Origin: Bin80 sp965220365
GTDB lineage: Bacteria > Bacteroidota > Rhodothermia > Rhodothermales > Bin80
Direction: 5' to 3'
DNA: 64,000 nt
Assembly: GCA_965220365.1 (NCBI GenBank)
Contig: OZ244823.1
Coordinates: 2,914,001-2,978,000 of the forward strand
Of the stretch, positions 9,661-18,378 are shown one piece after another (positions within the stretch are counted from its first letter, which is position 1; the number at the start of each line of letters is the position of its first letter). The translations under genes were made by a program, and so were the position numbers. The notes beneath the pieces are model-generated. The model was not told the DNA's origin. It saw only the letters and a program-made list of their open reading frames with translations, and made no database searches.

Positions 9661-11574
9661 ATGAAGAAATACTTTCAAATCTTACCAATCCCCGCCGAGT
9701 CGATAAATAGGTCGCTGTTCCTATTTCTGGGACTAATTCTACTGTTTACTCTAAACGGGGCTGCACTCTCACAATTACCCTCCGAGGGCATTATATTTGA
9801 CGACTTCTCGTACGAAGACGCAGGATGGTGTTCCGAGGTTAATGGGGGCTGTCTAGATTCACTAACAAATTCGCCACCAGAAGGCTCACTGTTTGGGAAA
9901 AATATTTGGCATACTTCTACCACTGGCTCTACTGATACCTCTCGTGCATGGTACCATTATTTATGGCAGGAGCATGACATTGATGACAGCTCAAATCCCT
10001 CATACACAACTACCTCGTTTGAGATAGATTCGTCAAGCAGTTCCAGTAACTATCATTTAGTAATTAAAGCAGATCAAGGTACTCATGAAGACAACACCGC
10101 TCGGCAAATTATTTCAGGTTTTACCGCACGACGTGGCACTTGGGCGGCTCGTGTTAATTTCGGCGACTTAGAGCCGGCAGACACTGCTAACTTAATCCAA
10201 GCTTTCTGGACACAAAGTATTGCACAGGGGCAGGCCAGTGATAATTTGTTCCGCTGGAATGAAATTGACTTCGAGTGGAATAATCGTTTTAACGGTGCGA
10301 ATCAGAAATATCCATATTTGTTTACGGGGCACACTACCGGCGATGTTGATGGGACAAGAGTGATTACTCCTGAACCTCTATACAGCCCTGCATGGCCACA
10401 TATAGATCCGGATTCATCAGGATCACCCAATAATGATGATTGGTCTTGCAGGTTTCTTTGGAATAACAATTATAGCACCTCAAGGCTGTTGAGTGGATCC
10501 GAATGCTCAGATATTTTGCTCCAAGAAACGGTACATGGGTATACACCTACGGGGGATCCGAGCATAATATTGTTTCTGCAGGTCACTGACACTTATTTAG
10601 AATATGAGATCGCATCCTATGGTTGGGGAGGAACAATTGTGGCCGAATCGCAGAGAAGCAACCGCATACCTAATCTGCCAATGGCTTCACTGTTTAGTCA
10701 GTATATCAAACTCGATACTGGAAGTGACCCACCATTGACAGCTTCCGAGATTACCGAAGAAGAGAGATTTAGTATAGACTGGTTTTACTATTCCCCAAGT
10801 ACAAACATCGGAATAAATGATGTCGCGCGGCATGTGAATTTCTTGCGTACCACAGTTGGCACACCAAGAATCAATACTACGGACATTGAGCTTGAGCGCC
10901 CTTACGCACACTTACCGGGAAACGTAGTCCAAGATCCACTTAAATCTGATCGGACGACAAGTCTCTCACTTGATTTTTCTCATAATCCCGAATTTATAGA
11001 TGAGGGAGTTACCGATACCCTAATCGCGTTACCTCCTTTAAGACGAGGATTTTTTCAGTATTCATGGGAATACCAAAGAATCACAGAATCGGGACCTTCT
11101 GGCAAATGGGTTCCTCTAAGCTCAATTCATGGAGGCTGGGAAGCACCTTTTACGTTTCCACTGAATACTGAAGCTGTTGAAGTGCGTGTCACTTTGAAAG
11201 AACTCGTTAGCCCGAGTGACCACACAGTTATTAATAACGAGACCGTCTCTCCGATTACCAAAAGCTTTTCCATAGCTGGTAATCGCAATAGTAATCAGCA
11301 GAATTTGGCTTCTAAGCCATTACTGAATCAAAATTATCCCAACCCATTTAATTCATCTACACAAATTGCATTCAAAACATTAGCTCCGGGACACGTTAAT
11401 CTCACCATCTACGATGTGTTGGGGCGGAGCGTTACGGAACTATTTGATGGTCATTTAAGCAGTGGATCCCATAGAATAAAATGGAATGCTGAGAACTTGC
11501 CCAGTGGACACTACTTCTACGTACTTACAACACCATCTTCTAGCCAGCATAAAAGCATGCTTTTGTTAAAGTGA
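9661..11574 (+). CDS. Secreted beta-sandwich (GH16/concanavalin-like) protein with T9SS C-terminal sorting domain
   Basis: This is a 637-residue exported protein. The N-terminus has a basic start and a hydrophobic signal helix (LFLFLGLILLFTLNGAALS) with a probable cleavage after about residue 38. The central part (about 45-390) looks like a jelly-roll lectin/glycosidase fold: it has FDDFSYEDAGW, GTWAARVNFGDLEP and NEIDFEWNN. The last resembles the ExDxE catalytic signature of family 16 glycoside hydrolases, with one acid shifted, so activity is unproven. The last 80-90 residues are a T9SS type A sorting domain: NQNYPNPFNSSTQIAF, LTIYDVLGRSV, LPSGHYFYVL and a terminal lysine. Its position beside the exopolysaccharide cluster suggests a surface protein that binds or cuts glycan. 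That role is inference. Confidence 0.75.
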   Translation: MKKYFQILPIPAESINRSLFLFLGLILLFTLNGAALSQLPSEGIIFDDFSYEDAGWCSEVNGGCLDSLTNSPPEGSLFGKNIWHTSTTGSTDTSRAWYHYLWQEHDIDDSSNPSYTTTSFEIDSSSSSSNYHLVIKADQGTHEDNTARQIISGFTARRGTWAARVNFGDLEPADTANLIQAFWTQSIAQGQASDNLFRWNEIDFEWNNRFNGANQKYPYLFTGHTTGDVDGTRVITPEPLYSPAWPHIDPDSSGSPNNDDWSCRFLWNNNYSTSRLLSGSECSDILLQETVHGYTPTGDPSIILFLQVTDTYLEYEIASYGWGGTIVAESQRSNRIPNLPMASLFSQYIKLDTGSDPPLTASEITEEERFSIDWFYYSPSTNIGINDVARHVNFLRTTVGTPRINTTDIELERPYAHLPGNVVQDPLKSDRTTSLSLDFSHNPEFIDEGVTDTLIALPPLRRGFFQYSWEYQRITESGPSGKWVPLSSIHGGWEAPFTFPLNTEAVEVRVTLKELVSPSDHTVINNETVSPITKSFSIAGNRNSNQQNLASKPLLNQNYPNPFNSSTQIAFKTLAPGHVNLTIYDVLGRSVTELFDGHLSSGSHRIKWNAENLPSGHYFYVLTTPSSSQHKSMLLLK

Positions 11575-12012
11575 TATGTTCGGCAAAATTTTTGCAAATG
11601 GAAAACACTTCCCCTTCAAGAATTTTGATTTGACACGAATCAGCACATGCATTCACAGACGAGAGAGCAGCCTCAGCATTGGTGGTCGAGAAAAAACCCA
11701 CGGAAGTTTCCGATGCAGTAGATTCTTAGGTTTTACCACTATTTTTCAGGGGATGTGAAAAAGGCTATTCGGTTGATGATTTAGGGCTGGCAATAGAATT
11801 CGTCAGGGCAATTACAAGCGTAATTTGATGCAAACATGAGATAGATCAATGGGTAGTTGAGAGACGCTGAATTGCCGGGTGGGAGTACCTGTTTCTCATC
11901 GATAAACGATGAGCGTTCAACTCGGCAATTCACCTGACAAGCCTCCACTGTGGATAGAAATCCATACCTGGATTCCGCGGCACAAATACACGCTGAAAAC
12001 GAATACTGGTCC
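11575..12012. other. Non-coding stretch with a nested inverted repeat
   Basis: This stretch lies between the T9SS protein and the convergent peptide transporter. It contains a perfect 10-bp inverted repeat (TGAATTGCCG at 11868-11877, CGGCAATTCA at 11923-11932) that encloses a second perfect 7-bp hairpin (CTCATCG at 11895-11901, CGATGAG at 11907-11913). A 13-bp string at 11742-11754 recurs at 23297-23309 beside an IS. No credible gene was found; a 60-codon open frame at the left end has no motif. Confidence 0.45.
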
Positions 12013-13518
12013 CTAATCCACCTCTCCCATTAGACGCTTAATGAATGGGAACGCAGCAAGGGCCACAACACCCGAAATCCCAATGATCATCGCTACATTG
12101 CCAAAGAGTGCTGCCGCAGCTAGCGTCTCCAGTTGCCCGGCAACAAGCCCTGCGAATAAATTGCCCAGTGCAGTTCCAATAAACCATACCCCCATCATTT
12201 GTCCTACTCTTCCTGCAGGTGACAACTTGGTAATTGAAGAAAGTCCAACTGGACTTAGACTCAATTCCCCTACCGTGTGCAGGAAATACATGACGACAAG
12301 CCAGACCGGAGATACCAGAGATCCATCCTCCGCATTCGCTGCGCCCCAAGCAATAACAAAAAAGCCTCCTGCCAACCCTAATAGTCCAATAGCAAATTTT
12401 GCAGGAATGGATGGATTCCGTTTAAGTCTGGCCAGCGTAATCCAGAGAGAGCCAAATACAGGCGCAAGAATAATGATGAATGTGGAGTTGACCGATTGGA
12501 GCCAACTGGCTGGCAATTCCCATCCCCCCAGCATCCGATCCGTAGAATCACGGGCAAATAGATTGAGGGATGATCCTGCCTGCTCAAACCCCGACCAGAA
12601 AATAGCTGCCAGAATGAATAGCCAGAAAATGACAACTAATCGCCTCTTCTCCAACTTGGTGTGATTAGTGAAAATGAGGAGATAAGCAAAAAACACCACT
12701 GCAATTCCGATCACCGCATACCCAAGCCAGGCAGCGAGTGTCTCCAATGGGAACGCCTGTAAAAACAGCGTACCTGCCACAGCAGCAATCACGAATGAGG
12801 TTGCCAACACGATGTAAGTGACACGCGTTTTTCTTTTCAGTGCATCTTCGGATGCATCTGATTTCAGTAAGCCGGCATCCCCCAGATATTTCGTGCCCAT
12901 GCGATACTGAATCAGTCCGAGGATCATGCCTACGCCTGCCAGAGAAAATCCATAATGCCAATTGTAGCCTTCGCCCAGCCATCCGGTCAGGATTGGCCCG
13001 GCAAATGCCCCAAGATTGATTCCCGTGTAAAAAATCGAAAACCCTGCATCCCGCCTTGCACCACCTTCTGGATACAAGTCCCCAACCATGGTGCTTACAT
13101 TTGGCTTAAGCAGACCTGTGCCAATGACGATGAACATCAACCCCAGGAAAAAACTGCCGTTATCCGGGAGACCTACCAGTGGGCCAGCCATCGTGAAATG
13201 CCCCAACGCAATGATACATCCTCCGACAAAAACCGCCTTACGCTGCCCCCAAAGATTATCCGCAATCCATCCACCAGGTAATGCCAGGACGTACACAAAA
13301 AAAGTGTACAAGCCGTAGATCGCTCCTGCCCTGCCTTCCCCAAAATCTAATCCCGGGTTCCCTTCCGCAGCTGCAGTCGTCATAAAAAGCACCAAAAGCG
13401 CTCGCATACCGTAATAGCTGAACCGCTCCCAAAGCTCCGTGAAGAATAATGTAGAAAGCCCCCGGGGATGGCCGAACCATTGTGCAGCATGTGGGGGTTT
13501 AGTGCCTGTTGTCATCAC
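12013..13518 (-). CDS. POT/PTR2 family proton-dependent oligopeptide transporter
   Basis: This is a 501-residue inner-membrane symporter of the major facilitator superfamily, predicted to import di- and tripeptides with protons. It has the PTR2 signatures: an N-terminal FTELWERFSYYGMRALLVL (the ExxERFxYY motif), the second signature with FYTGINLGAFAGPILTG, and GGWIADNLWGQRKAV between helices 2 and 3. About fourteen hydrophobic segments are visible. It is divergent from aspS with 140 bp between, which must hold both promoters. Nothing about its position links it to a pathway. Confidence 0.92.
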   Translation of the reverse strand: MMTTGTKPPHAAQWFGHPRGLSTLFFTELWERFSYYGMRALLVLFMTTAAAEGNPGLDFGEGRAGAIYGLYTFFVYVLALPGGWIADNLWGQRKAVFVGGCIIALGHFTMAGPLVGLPDNGSFFLGLMFIVIGTGLLKPNVSTMVGDLYPEGGARRDAGFSIFYTGINLGAFAGPILTGWLGEGYNWHYGFSLAGVGMILGLIQYRMGTKYLGDAGLLKSDASEDALKRKTRVTYIVLATSFVIAAVAGTLFLQAFPLETLAAWLGYAVIGIAVVFFAYLLIFTNHTKLEKRRLVVIFWLFILAAIFWSGFEQAGSSLNLFARDSTDRMLGGWELPASWLQSVNSTFIIILAPVFGSLWITLARLKRNPSIPAKFAIGLLGLAGGFFVIAWGAANAEDGSLVSPVWLVVMYFLHTVGELSLSPVGLSSITKLSPAGRVGQMMGVWFIGTALGNLFAGLVAGQLETLAAAALFGNVAMIIGISGVVALAAFPFIKRLMGEVD

Positions 13519-13658
13519 TTTTGTCTGTAGTGTAGCGGCTCAAGATACGAGGTCTGTTTGATTTTGTGAAATCTTCTCATGAAAAATGATTGCTCCTACA
13601 CGCGTATCCGGTATATTTACCGGTTGCTTGGCTCAGGCCGTAAATTCACATACTAACG

Positions 13659-15488
13659 ATGTCTAGCTTTTCCGAAAACATTACGAATCAACATCCAGAC
13701 CGAACACATACCTGTGGCAAGCTCTCGGATGTACATCTAGGTGAGCAGGTTGTATTAAAAGGCTGGGTAGATACACGGCGCGACCTAGGAGGGGTTATTT
13801 TTGTAGACCTCCGGGATCGCTATGGCCTGACGCAAATTGTATTCTCGCCTCAAGACAATCCCGCTGCACATGAACTTGCAGACCGCCTGCGCAGCGAGTA
13901 CGTCATATCCGTCACGGGCTTTGTTGCACTCCGCTCCCCCGAAACCGTGAATCCCAAACTCCCAACGGGAAGGATTGAGGTTCGGGTTGAGAGCCTCTGC
14001 ATTCTTGCCGAATCGGAGGCCTTACCATTTTCTATCTCCAGTCATACACAAAAGACGAAACTCGCCTCCGAAGATCTGCGCCTGAGATATCGATACCTTG
14101 ACCTCAGGAGGCCGGATTTGTTGCAGAAAATGATCCTGAGGCATCAGGTCTATCAAGTGATCCACCGCTATTTCGATGCGGAGGGATTTCTGGAGGTAGA
14201 AACGCCAACCCTCATGAAGTCAACGCCAGAAGGTGCACGCGACTACCTGGTTCCAAGCCGGGTACATCCAGGATCTTTCTATGCCCTTCCTCAGAGCCCA
14301 CAGACCTATAAGCAACTTCTGATGATCGGGGGATTGGATAAATATGTTCAGATTGTTAAATGCTTCAGAGATGAAGATCTGCGTGCCGACCGGCAGCCGG
14401 AGTTTACGCAGATTGATGTAGAAATGGCTTTTGCAACGGAGGAGGCCATCTATTCCCTGACCGAAGGCTTGATGGCAGCACTCTGGGACGAGGTTCTCAG
14501 GATTAAGCTATCCACCCCCTTTCCGCGGCTGACCTATCAGGACGCACTCTGGAGATATGGCTCTGACAAGCCTGACCTGCGTTTTGATCTTCAGATATGC
14601 AATCTCAGTTCTACGTTCAAAAATTCAGGATTCCGCGTATTCGATCAGGTCCTTTCTGCAGGAGGGTCGGTATTGGGACTGGTCATTCCAGAGTTTGGCG
14701 ACAAAGGCAGAGGATATATGGATCGCCTGGATAAGACGGTGGTACGCAAACGAATCGGAGCCGGCGGTCTGATTCATGTGCGAATCCCTTCTGACGGCAC
14801 CCCTCCAAACTGTTCTGTAAAAAGTCATGTGCTTCCAGAGGAATTTGTAACCGGGGCGATCCAGACGTCTGGAGCCAAGGCAGGAGATCTCCTGCTGATT
14901 CTTTGTGGAAAATGGCCCACAGTACAGGAGCAAATGGGAGCCCTCCGGCTGCATATGGCCCGCGAGCTTGGCTGTATAGATGAGAGCTCCTGGCAGTTTG
15001 CATGGATCACCGAATTTCCACTACTGCAATGGGATGAGCGGGAAAAACGCTATTCAGCCATGCACCATCCGTTCACCTCCCCAAAAACAGATGATCTGGA
15101 GTTGCTTTCAGGTGATCCGGCACATGTTCGTGCCCGCGCCTATGATATCGTGCTCAATGGAATGGAGATTGGAGGAGGGTCAATCCGTATCCATGATCAA
15201 AAAGTTCAAAAACAAATGTTCGATACTCTGGGAATTCCCGACGAAGAGAGTGAAGAGCGATTTGGTTTTTTACTGGAGGCCCTGCGTTACGGAGCCCCTC
15301 CACATGGGGGAATCGCCATGGGGCTGGATCGGATTATCATGTTACTTTCACAATCAACGTCTCTCCGGGAAGTGATTGCATTTCCAAAGACACAAAGTGC
15401 ACAGGAGCCTATGTCTGGTACTCCCTCAACGGTTGAACCTGAACGACTCAATGAATTAAATATTCGATCTATCCCGGAACCTGAATGA
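13659..15488 (+). CDS. aspS: Aspartyl-tRNA synthetase
   Basis: This class II aminoacyl-tRNA synthetase charges tRNA-Asp (or tRNA-Asp/Asn if non-discriminating). The 609 residues contain, in order: an OB-fold anticodon-binding domain (KGWVDTRRDLGGVIFVDLRD), the class II catalytic core with motif 2 FRDEDLRADRQPEFTQID, the bacterial GAD insertion domain (about 300-430), and motif 3 GIAMGLDRIIMLL followed by the bacterial AFPKTQSAQEPM tail. The length matches bacterial AspRS. The downstream pyrophosphatase-like gene starts within its stop codon (ATGA), an economical pairing because aminoacylation releases pyrophosphate. Confidence 0.97.
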   Translation: MSSFSENITNQHPDRTHTCGKLSDVHLGEQVVLKGWVDTRRDLGGVIFVDLRDRYGLTQIVFSPQDNPAAHELADRLRSEYVISVTGFVALRSPETVNPKLPTGRIEVRVESLCILAESEALPFSISSHTQKTKLASEDLRLRYRYLDLRRPDLLQKMILRHQVYQVIHRYFDAEGFLEVETPTLMKSTPEGARDYLVPSRVHPGSFYALPQSPQTYKQLLMIGGLDKYVQIVKCFRDEDLRADRQPEFTQIDVEMAFATEEAIYSLTEGLMAALWDEVLRIKLSTPFPRLTYQDALWRYGSDKPDLRFDLQICNLSSTFKNSGFRVFDQVLSAGGSVLGLVIPEFGDKGRGYMDRLDKTVVRKRIGAGGLIHVRIPSDGTPPNCSVKSHVLPEEFVTGAIQTSGAKAGDLLLILCGKWPTVQEQMGALRLHMARELGCIDESSWQFAWITEFPLLQWDEREKRYSAMHHPFTSPKTDDLELLSGDPAHVRARAYDIVLNGMEIGGGSIRIHDQKVQKQMFDTLGIPDEESEERFGFLLEALRYGAPPHGGIAMGLDRIIMLLSQSTSLREVIAFPKTQSAQEPMSGTPSTVEPERLNELNIRSIPEPE

Positions 15489-15916
15489 CCGATGCATATG
15501 CACTATCGCTACAAGATCAATTTCCCTGGGAGCGTTGGGAAAAGTTAATCCTCTCCGAGGGCATCCTGCTGGATCGCCCCAGAAAAACGCCCCATCCCCG
15601 GTATCCCGATATTATTTATCCGATGGATTATGGGTTTATCTGTAATACTATAAGCTCTGACGGTTCTGGAGTGGATGTGTTTGTGGGCTCCGGTAGAGAG
15701 CGTCTGGTTGGAATGATCGTTACATGCGACTACCGGCAGGGGGATCGGGAGATTAAATTCCTCTGGTGCTGCCTTCCTACAGAGATTTATCTAGCACATG
15801 GGTTCATCAATTTTGATCCTTCGAAGTTAAAGGGACGATTGATCCTCCGCTTCCCCATGAAAATACTCTGGGAAATGCAGGAGCAAAGGATTGAGCATTC
15901 GGAAAATTTGCCGTAA
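15485..15916 (+). CDS. Inorganic pyrophosphatase-like protein
   Basis: This small 143-residue protein overlaps the end of aspS by 4 bp. A central segment, YPMDYGFICNTISSDGSG then VDVFVGS, closely resembles the YPxNYGFIPxT...DGDPxDVLV core of soluble family I pyrophosphatases, including two metal-binding aspartates. The third aspartate/lysine region of canonical enzymes (DDPxxxDxK) is not evident; the protein has GDREIKFLW instead. It is also shorter than the usual 170-180 residues. It may be a divergent pyrophosphatase or a related phosphohydrolase without standard activity. Coupling to aspS would suit removal of the pyrophosphate made during tRNA charging, but that link is inference. Confidence 0.6.
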   Translation: MTDAYALSLQDQFPWERWEKLILSEGILLDRPRKTPHPRYPDIIYPMDYGFICNTISSDGSGVDVFVGSGRERLVGMIVTCDYRQGDREIKFLWCCLPTEIYLAHGFINFDPSKLKGRLILRFPMKILWEMQEQRIEHSENLP

Positions 15917-15945
15917 ATTGGTGGCCTGTTAGTTCTCTACATTCT

Positions 15946-16349
15946 GATCCCGTAGCTCAGTTGGAAGAGCATCTGACTTTAAGTCATGGAGCCTCATGCA
16001 GGAAACTGCATGAGTGGAGGCTGCTGTATGCTGGGACGCCCTAAAGTCGTCGCTACGTCGTCACACGTAAAAATGCGGCGGATAGATGGGTAATCAGCAG
16101 GCAACCTTGAATTGGGCAATCCAGTCCATTCCCCTTAACCGTGCCGGGTTACTGGGAATCATTCTGGGGCCTTTTCCGCATGGTGCGGATTCGAGAGAGC
16201 CCTCAGAGGCCATACGCAGCCCACCCTACCCCATCAAACGGAAGGGTGAAGAGATGGTCCAGACCACAACATGAATCCAGATGGCCGGTGAAAGCCGGTG
16301 TGGTAGGTTAATCAGAGGGTCCCAGGTTCGAGCCCTGGCGGGATCACCA
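15946..16349 (+). tRNA. tRNA-Lys(UUU), interrupted by a group I intron
   Basis: The exons are 15946-15979 and 16308-16349. Joined, they fold into a full cloverleaf: acceptor GATCCCG pairing with CGGGATC, D-stem GCTC/GAGC, anticodon stem TCTGA/TCAGA with loop CTTTTAA (anticodon UUU at 34-36), T-arm CCAGG-TTCGAGC-CCTGG, discriminator A and an encoded CCA. The intron falls between anticodon positions 34 and 35. Because an intron must end in G and the loop must have seven bases, this placement is the only consistent one. tRNA-Leu(GAG) follows after 3 bp, so both are probably in one transcript. Confidence 0.93.
15980..16307 (+). ncRNA. Self-splicing group I intron in tRNA-Lys anticodon loop
   Basis: This 328-nt intron has no credible reading frame and shows the group I core. 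P2 is a hairpin capped by GAAA (15993-16001 with 16006-16014). P3 pairs 16019-16027 (one bulged U) with ACGCAGCC at 16214-16221. P4 pairs TGCTG (16029-16033) with CAGCA (16095-16099). P6 is AGGC (16099-16102) with GCCT (16169-16172). P7 is GGCCAT (16208-16213) with ATGGTC (16254-16259). P8 is CACCCT (16222-16227) with AGGGTG (16243-16248). P9 is GCCGGT-GAAA-GCCGGT (about 16284-16299). The intron ends in G. The R and S core elements are TCAGAGGCCAT and AAGAGATGGTCC. The layout resembles the small IC3 introns of cyanobacterial tRNA-Leu and Azoarcus tRNA-Ile. I did not find a convincing P1 guide pairing longer than 3-4 bp. Confidence 0.88.
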
Positions 16350-16352
16350 TCA

Positions 16353-16439
16353 GCCCGGGTGGCGGAATAGGTAGACGCGCTGTCTTGAGGGGGCAGTGCC
16401 CTTATGGGCGTGCTGGTTCGATTCCAGTCCCGGGCACCA
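16353..16439 (+). tRNA. tRNA-Leu(GAG)
   Basis: This is a complete class II cloverleaf with acceptor GCCCGGG/CCCGGGC, anticodon stem CTGTC/GGCAG with loop TTGAGGG (anticodon GAG), a long variable arm (TGCCC-TTAT-GGGCG), T-arm with GGTTCGATTCC, discriminator A and encoded CCA. It starts 3 bp after the tRNA-Lys CCA. Confidence 0.95.
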
Positions 16440-16583
16440 TTTTTCGTCTTTCAGCAGATAATGCGCAAAGACTGATTCACCAACCCGCTGCGATCAAATA
16501 CAGAGCTTTTTCTCAATTGGACTCTGAAGTCAACGAATTGATGTGCGGGAAATATACTCGGCCTATCATTTCCATCTGTTATC

Positions 16584-16973
16584 ATGGGGGATCACACCGA
16601 TAATCCCCCTTTTATTCCAGAATATAACAAACCGGAATCTCCCGGAATCTGGATGAATTTCGATAACACGGTATCAATCTATATGATTGTAACCCAGGAG
16701 ATGAGTTTTCCCGAAGCTGCCCAGGCAGCATTTCAAATTGTCAAAGATGCACAGGACCGATTCCCCGACTGGCCGCGTAGTTTCTACCTTGACATAGAGG
16801 GACATAAAACGGCAAACCTGCCCAATGAAGACATGTGGGTTGAATTCCAGCAAGAATTCTGGTTTTCTACGCTTGCACATTTTCTAACAAGTTTTGATCT
16901 TCCCCTGACCGGTCCACTGCTCAATCCCAATCTGCAACGAAACGATCTGCCTGACTCGCTGGACATCAGATAA
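16584..16973 (+). CDS. Conserved-looking hypothetical protein
   Basis: I do not recognise this 129-residue protein. It starts with an ATG 144 bp after tRNA-Leu, has an acidic, proline-rich beginning and two likely amphipathic helices (EMSFPEAAQAAFQIVKDA and the WVEFQQEFWFSTLAHFLTSF region). There is no signal peptide and no membrane segment. Composition and codon use resemble neighbouring genes, and no larger open frame competes with it on either strand. It is probably cytosolic; its function is unknown. Confidence 0.55.
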   Translation: MGDHTDNPPFIPEYNKPESPGIWMNFDNTVSIYMIVTQEMSFPEAAQAAFQIVKDAQDRFPDWPRSFYLDIEGHKTANLPNEDMWVEFQQEFWFSTLAHFLTSFDLPLTGPLLNPNLQRNDLPDSLDIR

Positions 16974-17118
16974 TGGCCTTCAACATTGAAAAGATGTCCT
17001 GCATTGCATCCTGGAGGGACGATGAAAGTTCAAGCGGATCCATGTGTTCAGCGGTTTGTATTTTGGGTGACGTTTCGGTATTTTTGTTCCCATAACACAG
17101 TTATTCTAGCGATTGCGT

Positions 17119-18378
17119 ATGCTGCGAATCACCTTTACTATCCTAGCCATCGTAGCGGCGACTATTACGCTCAGTGTCAACTCAATTGGGACCAATGAGT
17201 GGTGGAAATACATCCCAATGGCGGGCCTCATTCTGATCTCGCTGATCCTATGGATTGCGATTCCTTCTTCAAAACGTAATCGTAAGCCAAAAACCTCAGA
17301 TTCAGAGGTGCAGGCACTAAATGAAGAAGAGTCATTAGCTGATTTGGGAATCCTGGATATTCGCCCAGTAGACTCAAACAAGTCTTCTGCAGACTTGGAG
17401 GAATTATCTTCTGATCAGAAAACCCAAGACGCAGCCGCAGAGGTACCCGGGGTGGTTCAACTGAGCCTACTAACAGAGACTCCTCAATCCGCTCCGGGAG
17501 ATATACCCACTCCATATGTGCCCAGCAATCCGCTTGATAAACATATTCTAGTTCCAATCCTGCAAGGATTTCGTGCCGTGCTTGACGCTCATGCAGTCGG
17601 AATCATCCGCCCGATCTCAGATGACTACGAGTATGAGGTTTGTGGTACAGCGGGCTTCGACTGGATACGCTCACGCGGAGAGTCATTTGTCCTGAAGTAT
17701 GACCTTCTGGAGGAATCCGAAACCGCAGCAATTCATCCTGTTGGTTCCCAAGGTCTGCAGTCGAATCACCTGACCTACAGCAGGAAGCCAGCCAGTATCA
17801 CTTACATCGGAGTTGTTTCCATTGGAGAAACCGATAAGCTGTTACTTGTAGATACCATAACCAAGAATGGGCTGTCTCATCCCCGTGCAGAAGAGTTACT
17901 CGAAACCCTCGGGCAGACGCTCGCATTACTGCTCTACAGAGAAGACCCGAATCGCCCTCGGCACGAGATTATTTATGAAGAAATGATCACGGCAAGAGCT
18001 GAGGACAAAGATCTGGTATTCGCCCTCGTGGTTCCTCAGAGGTCAGAGACACTTGCCAGAATGTACAGAGATTTTCTTGAGGATATCGAAAAAACGTTCT
18101 CAGATTGCTTACTTCGTGTGGATCCAAAGAGTCGTGTGATCAAGTTTGGTGAACTACTGTACGGTGTCTTTAAGAATTGCCACAAAGATGCACTTGCAGA
18201 CTGGCACCACAAGATTCAAAGTGAGATTGCAAATCAGGGGGGCCTACTCACCGGGGGGGCATTCATTGGAGCGGTGGCCATGACCAATGAACATCAAACG
18301 GCTGACCACCTGCGTGAGGATGCCAAACGTGCCTTGATCAAGGCCTATGAGGGCCCGGCTGAGACGGTAATTATTTAG
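17119..18378 (+). CDS. Membrane protein with GAF domain and degenerate GGDEF domain
   Basis: This is a 419-residue protein. I prefer the ATG at 17119 over the TTG at 17113. Two transmembrane helices lie at the N-terminus (about 3-20 and 32-50), followed by an acidic low-complexity linker. A GAF-like sensory domain spans about 140-285. The C-terminal third resembles a GGDEF fold that has lost its signature: KFGELLYGVF occupies the place of the RxGGEEF motif, and the end (ADHLREDAKRALIKAYEG) mirrors the last helix of GGDEF domains. Without the GGDEF residues it should not make cyclic di-GMP and may sense or bind nucleotides. The GGDEF assignment is inference from pattern, not from a search. Its stop overlaps the convergent pcm gene by 8 bp. 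Confidence 0.6.
   Translation: MLRITFTILAIVAATITLSVNSIGTNEWWKYIPMAGLILISLILWIAIPSSKRNRKPKTSDSEVQALNEEESLADLGILDIRPVDSNKSSADLEELSSDQKTQDAAAEVPGVVQLSLLTETPQSAPGDIPTPYVPSNPLDKHILVPILQGFRAVLDAHAVGIIRPISDDYEYEVCGTAGFDWIRSRGESFVLKYDLLEESETAAIHPVGSQGLQSNHLTYSRKPASITYIGVVSIGETDKLLLVDTITKNGLSHPRAEELLETLGQTLALLLYREDPNRPRHEIIYEEMITARAEDKDLVFALVVPQRSETLARMYRDFLEDIEKTFSDCLLRVDPKSRVIKFGELLYGVFKNCHKDALADWHHKIQSEIANQGGLLTGGAFIGAVAMTNEHQTADHLREDAKRALIKAYEGPAETVII

Noticed and set aside
16086..16274. 62-codon open frame inside the tRNA-Lys intron
   Set aside because: It overlaps the conserved intron core (P4 to P8) and has no protein motif; no homing endonuclease signature.
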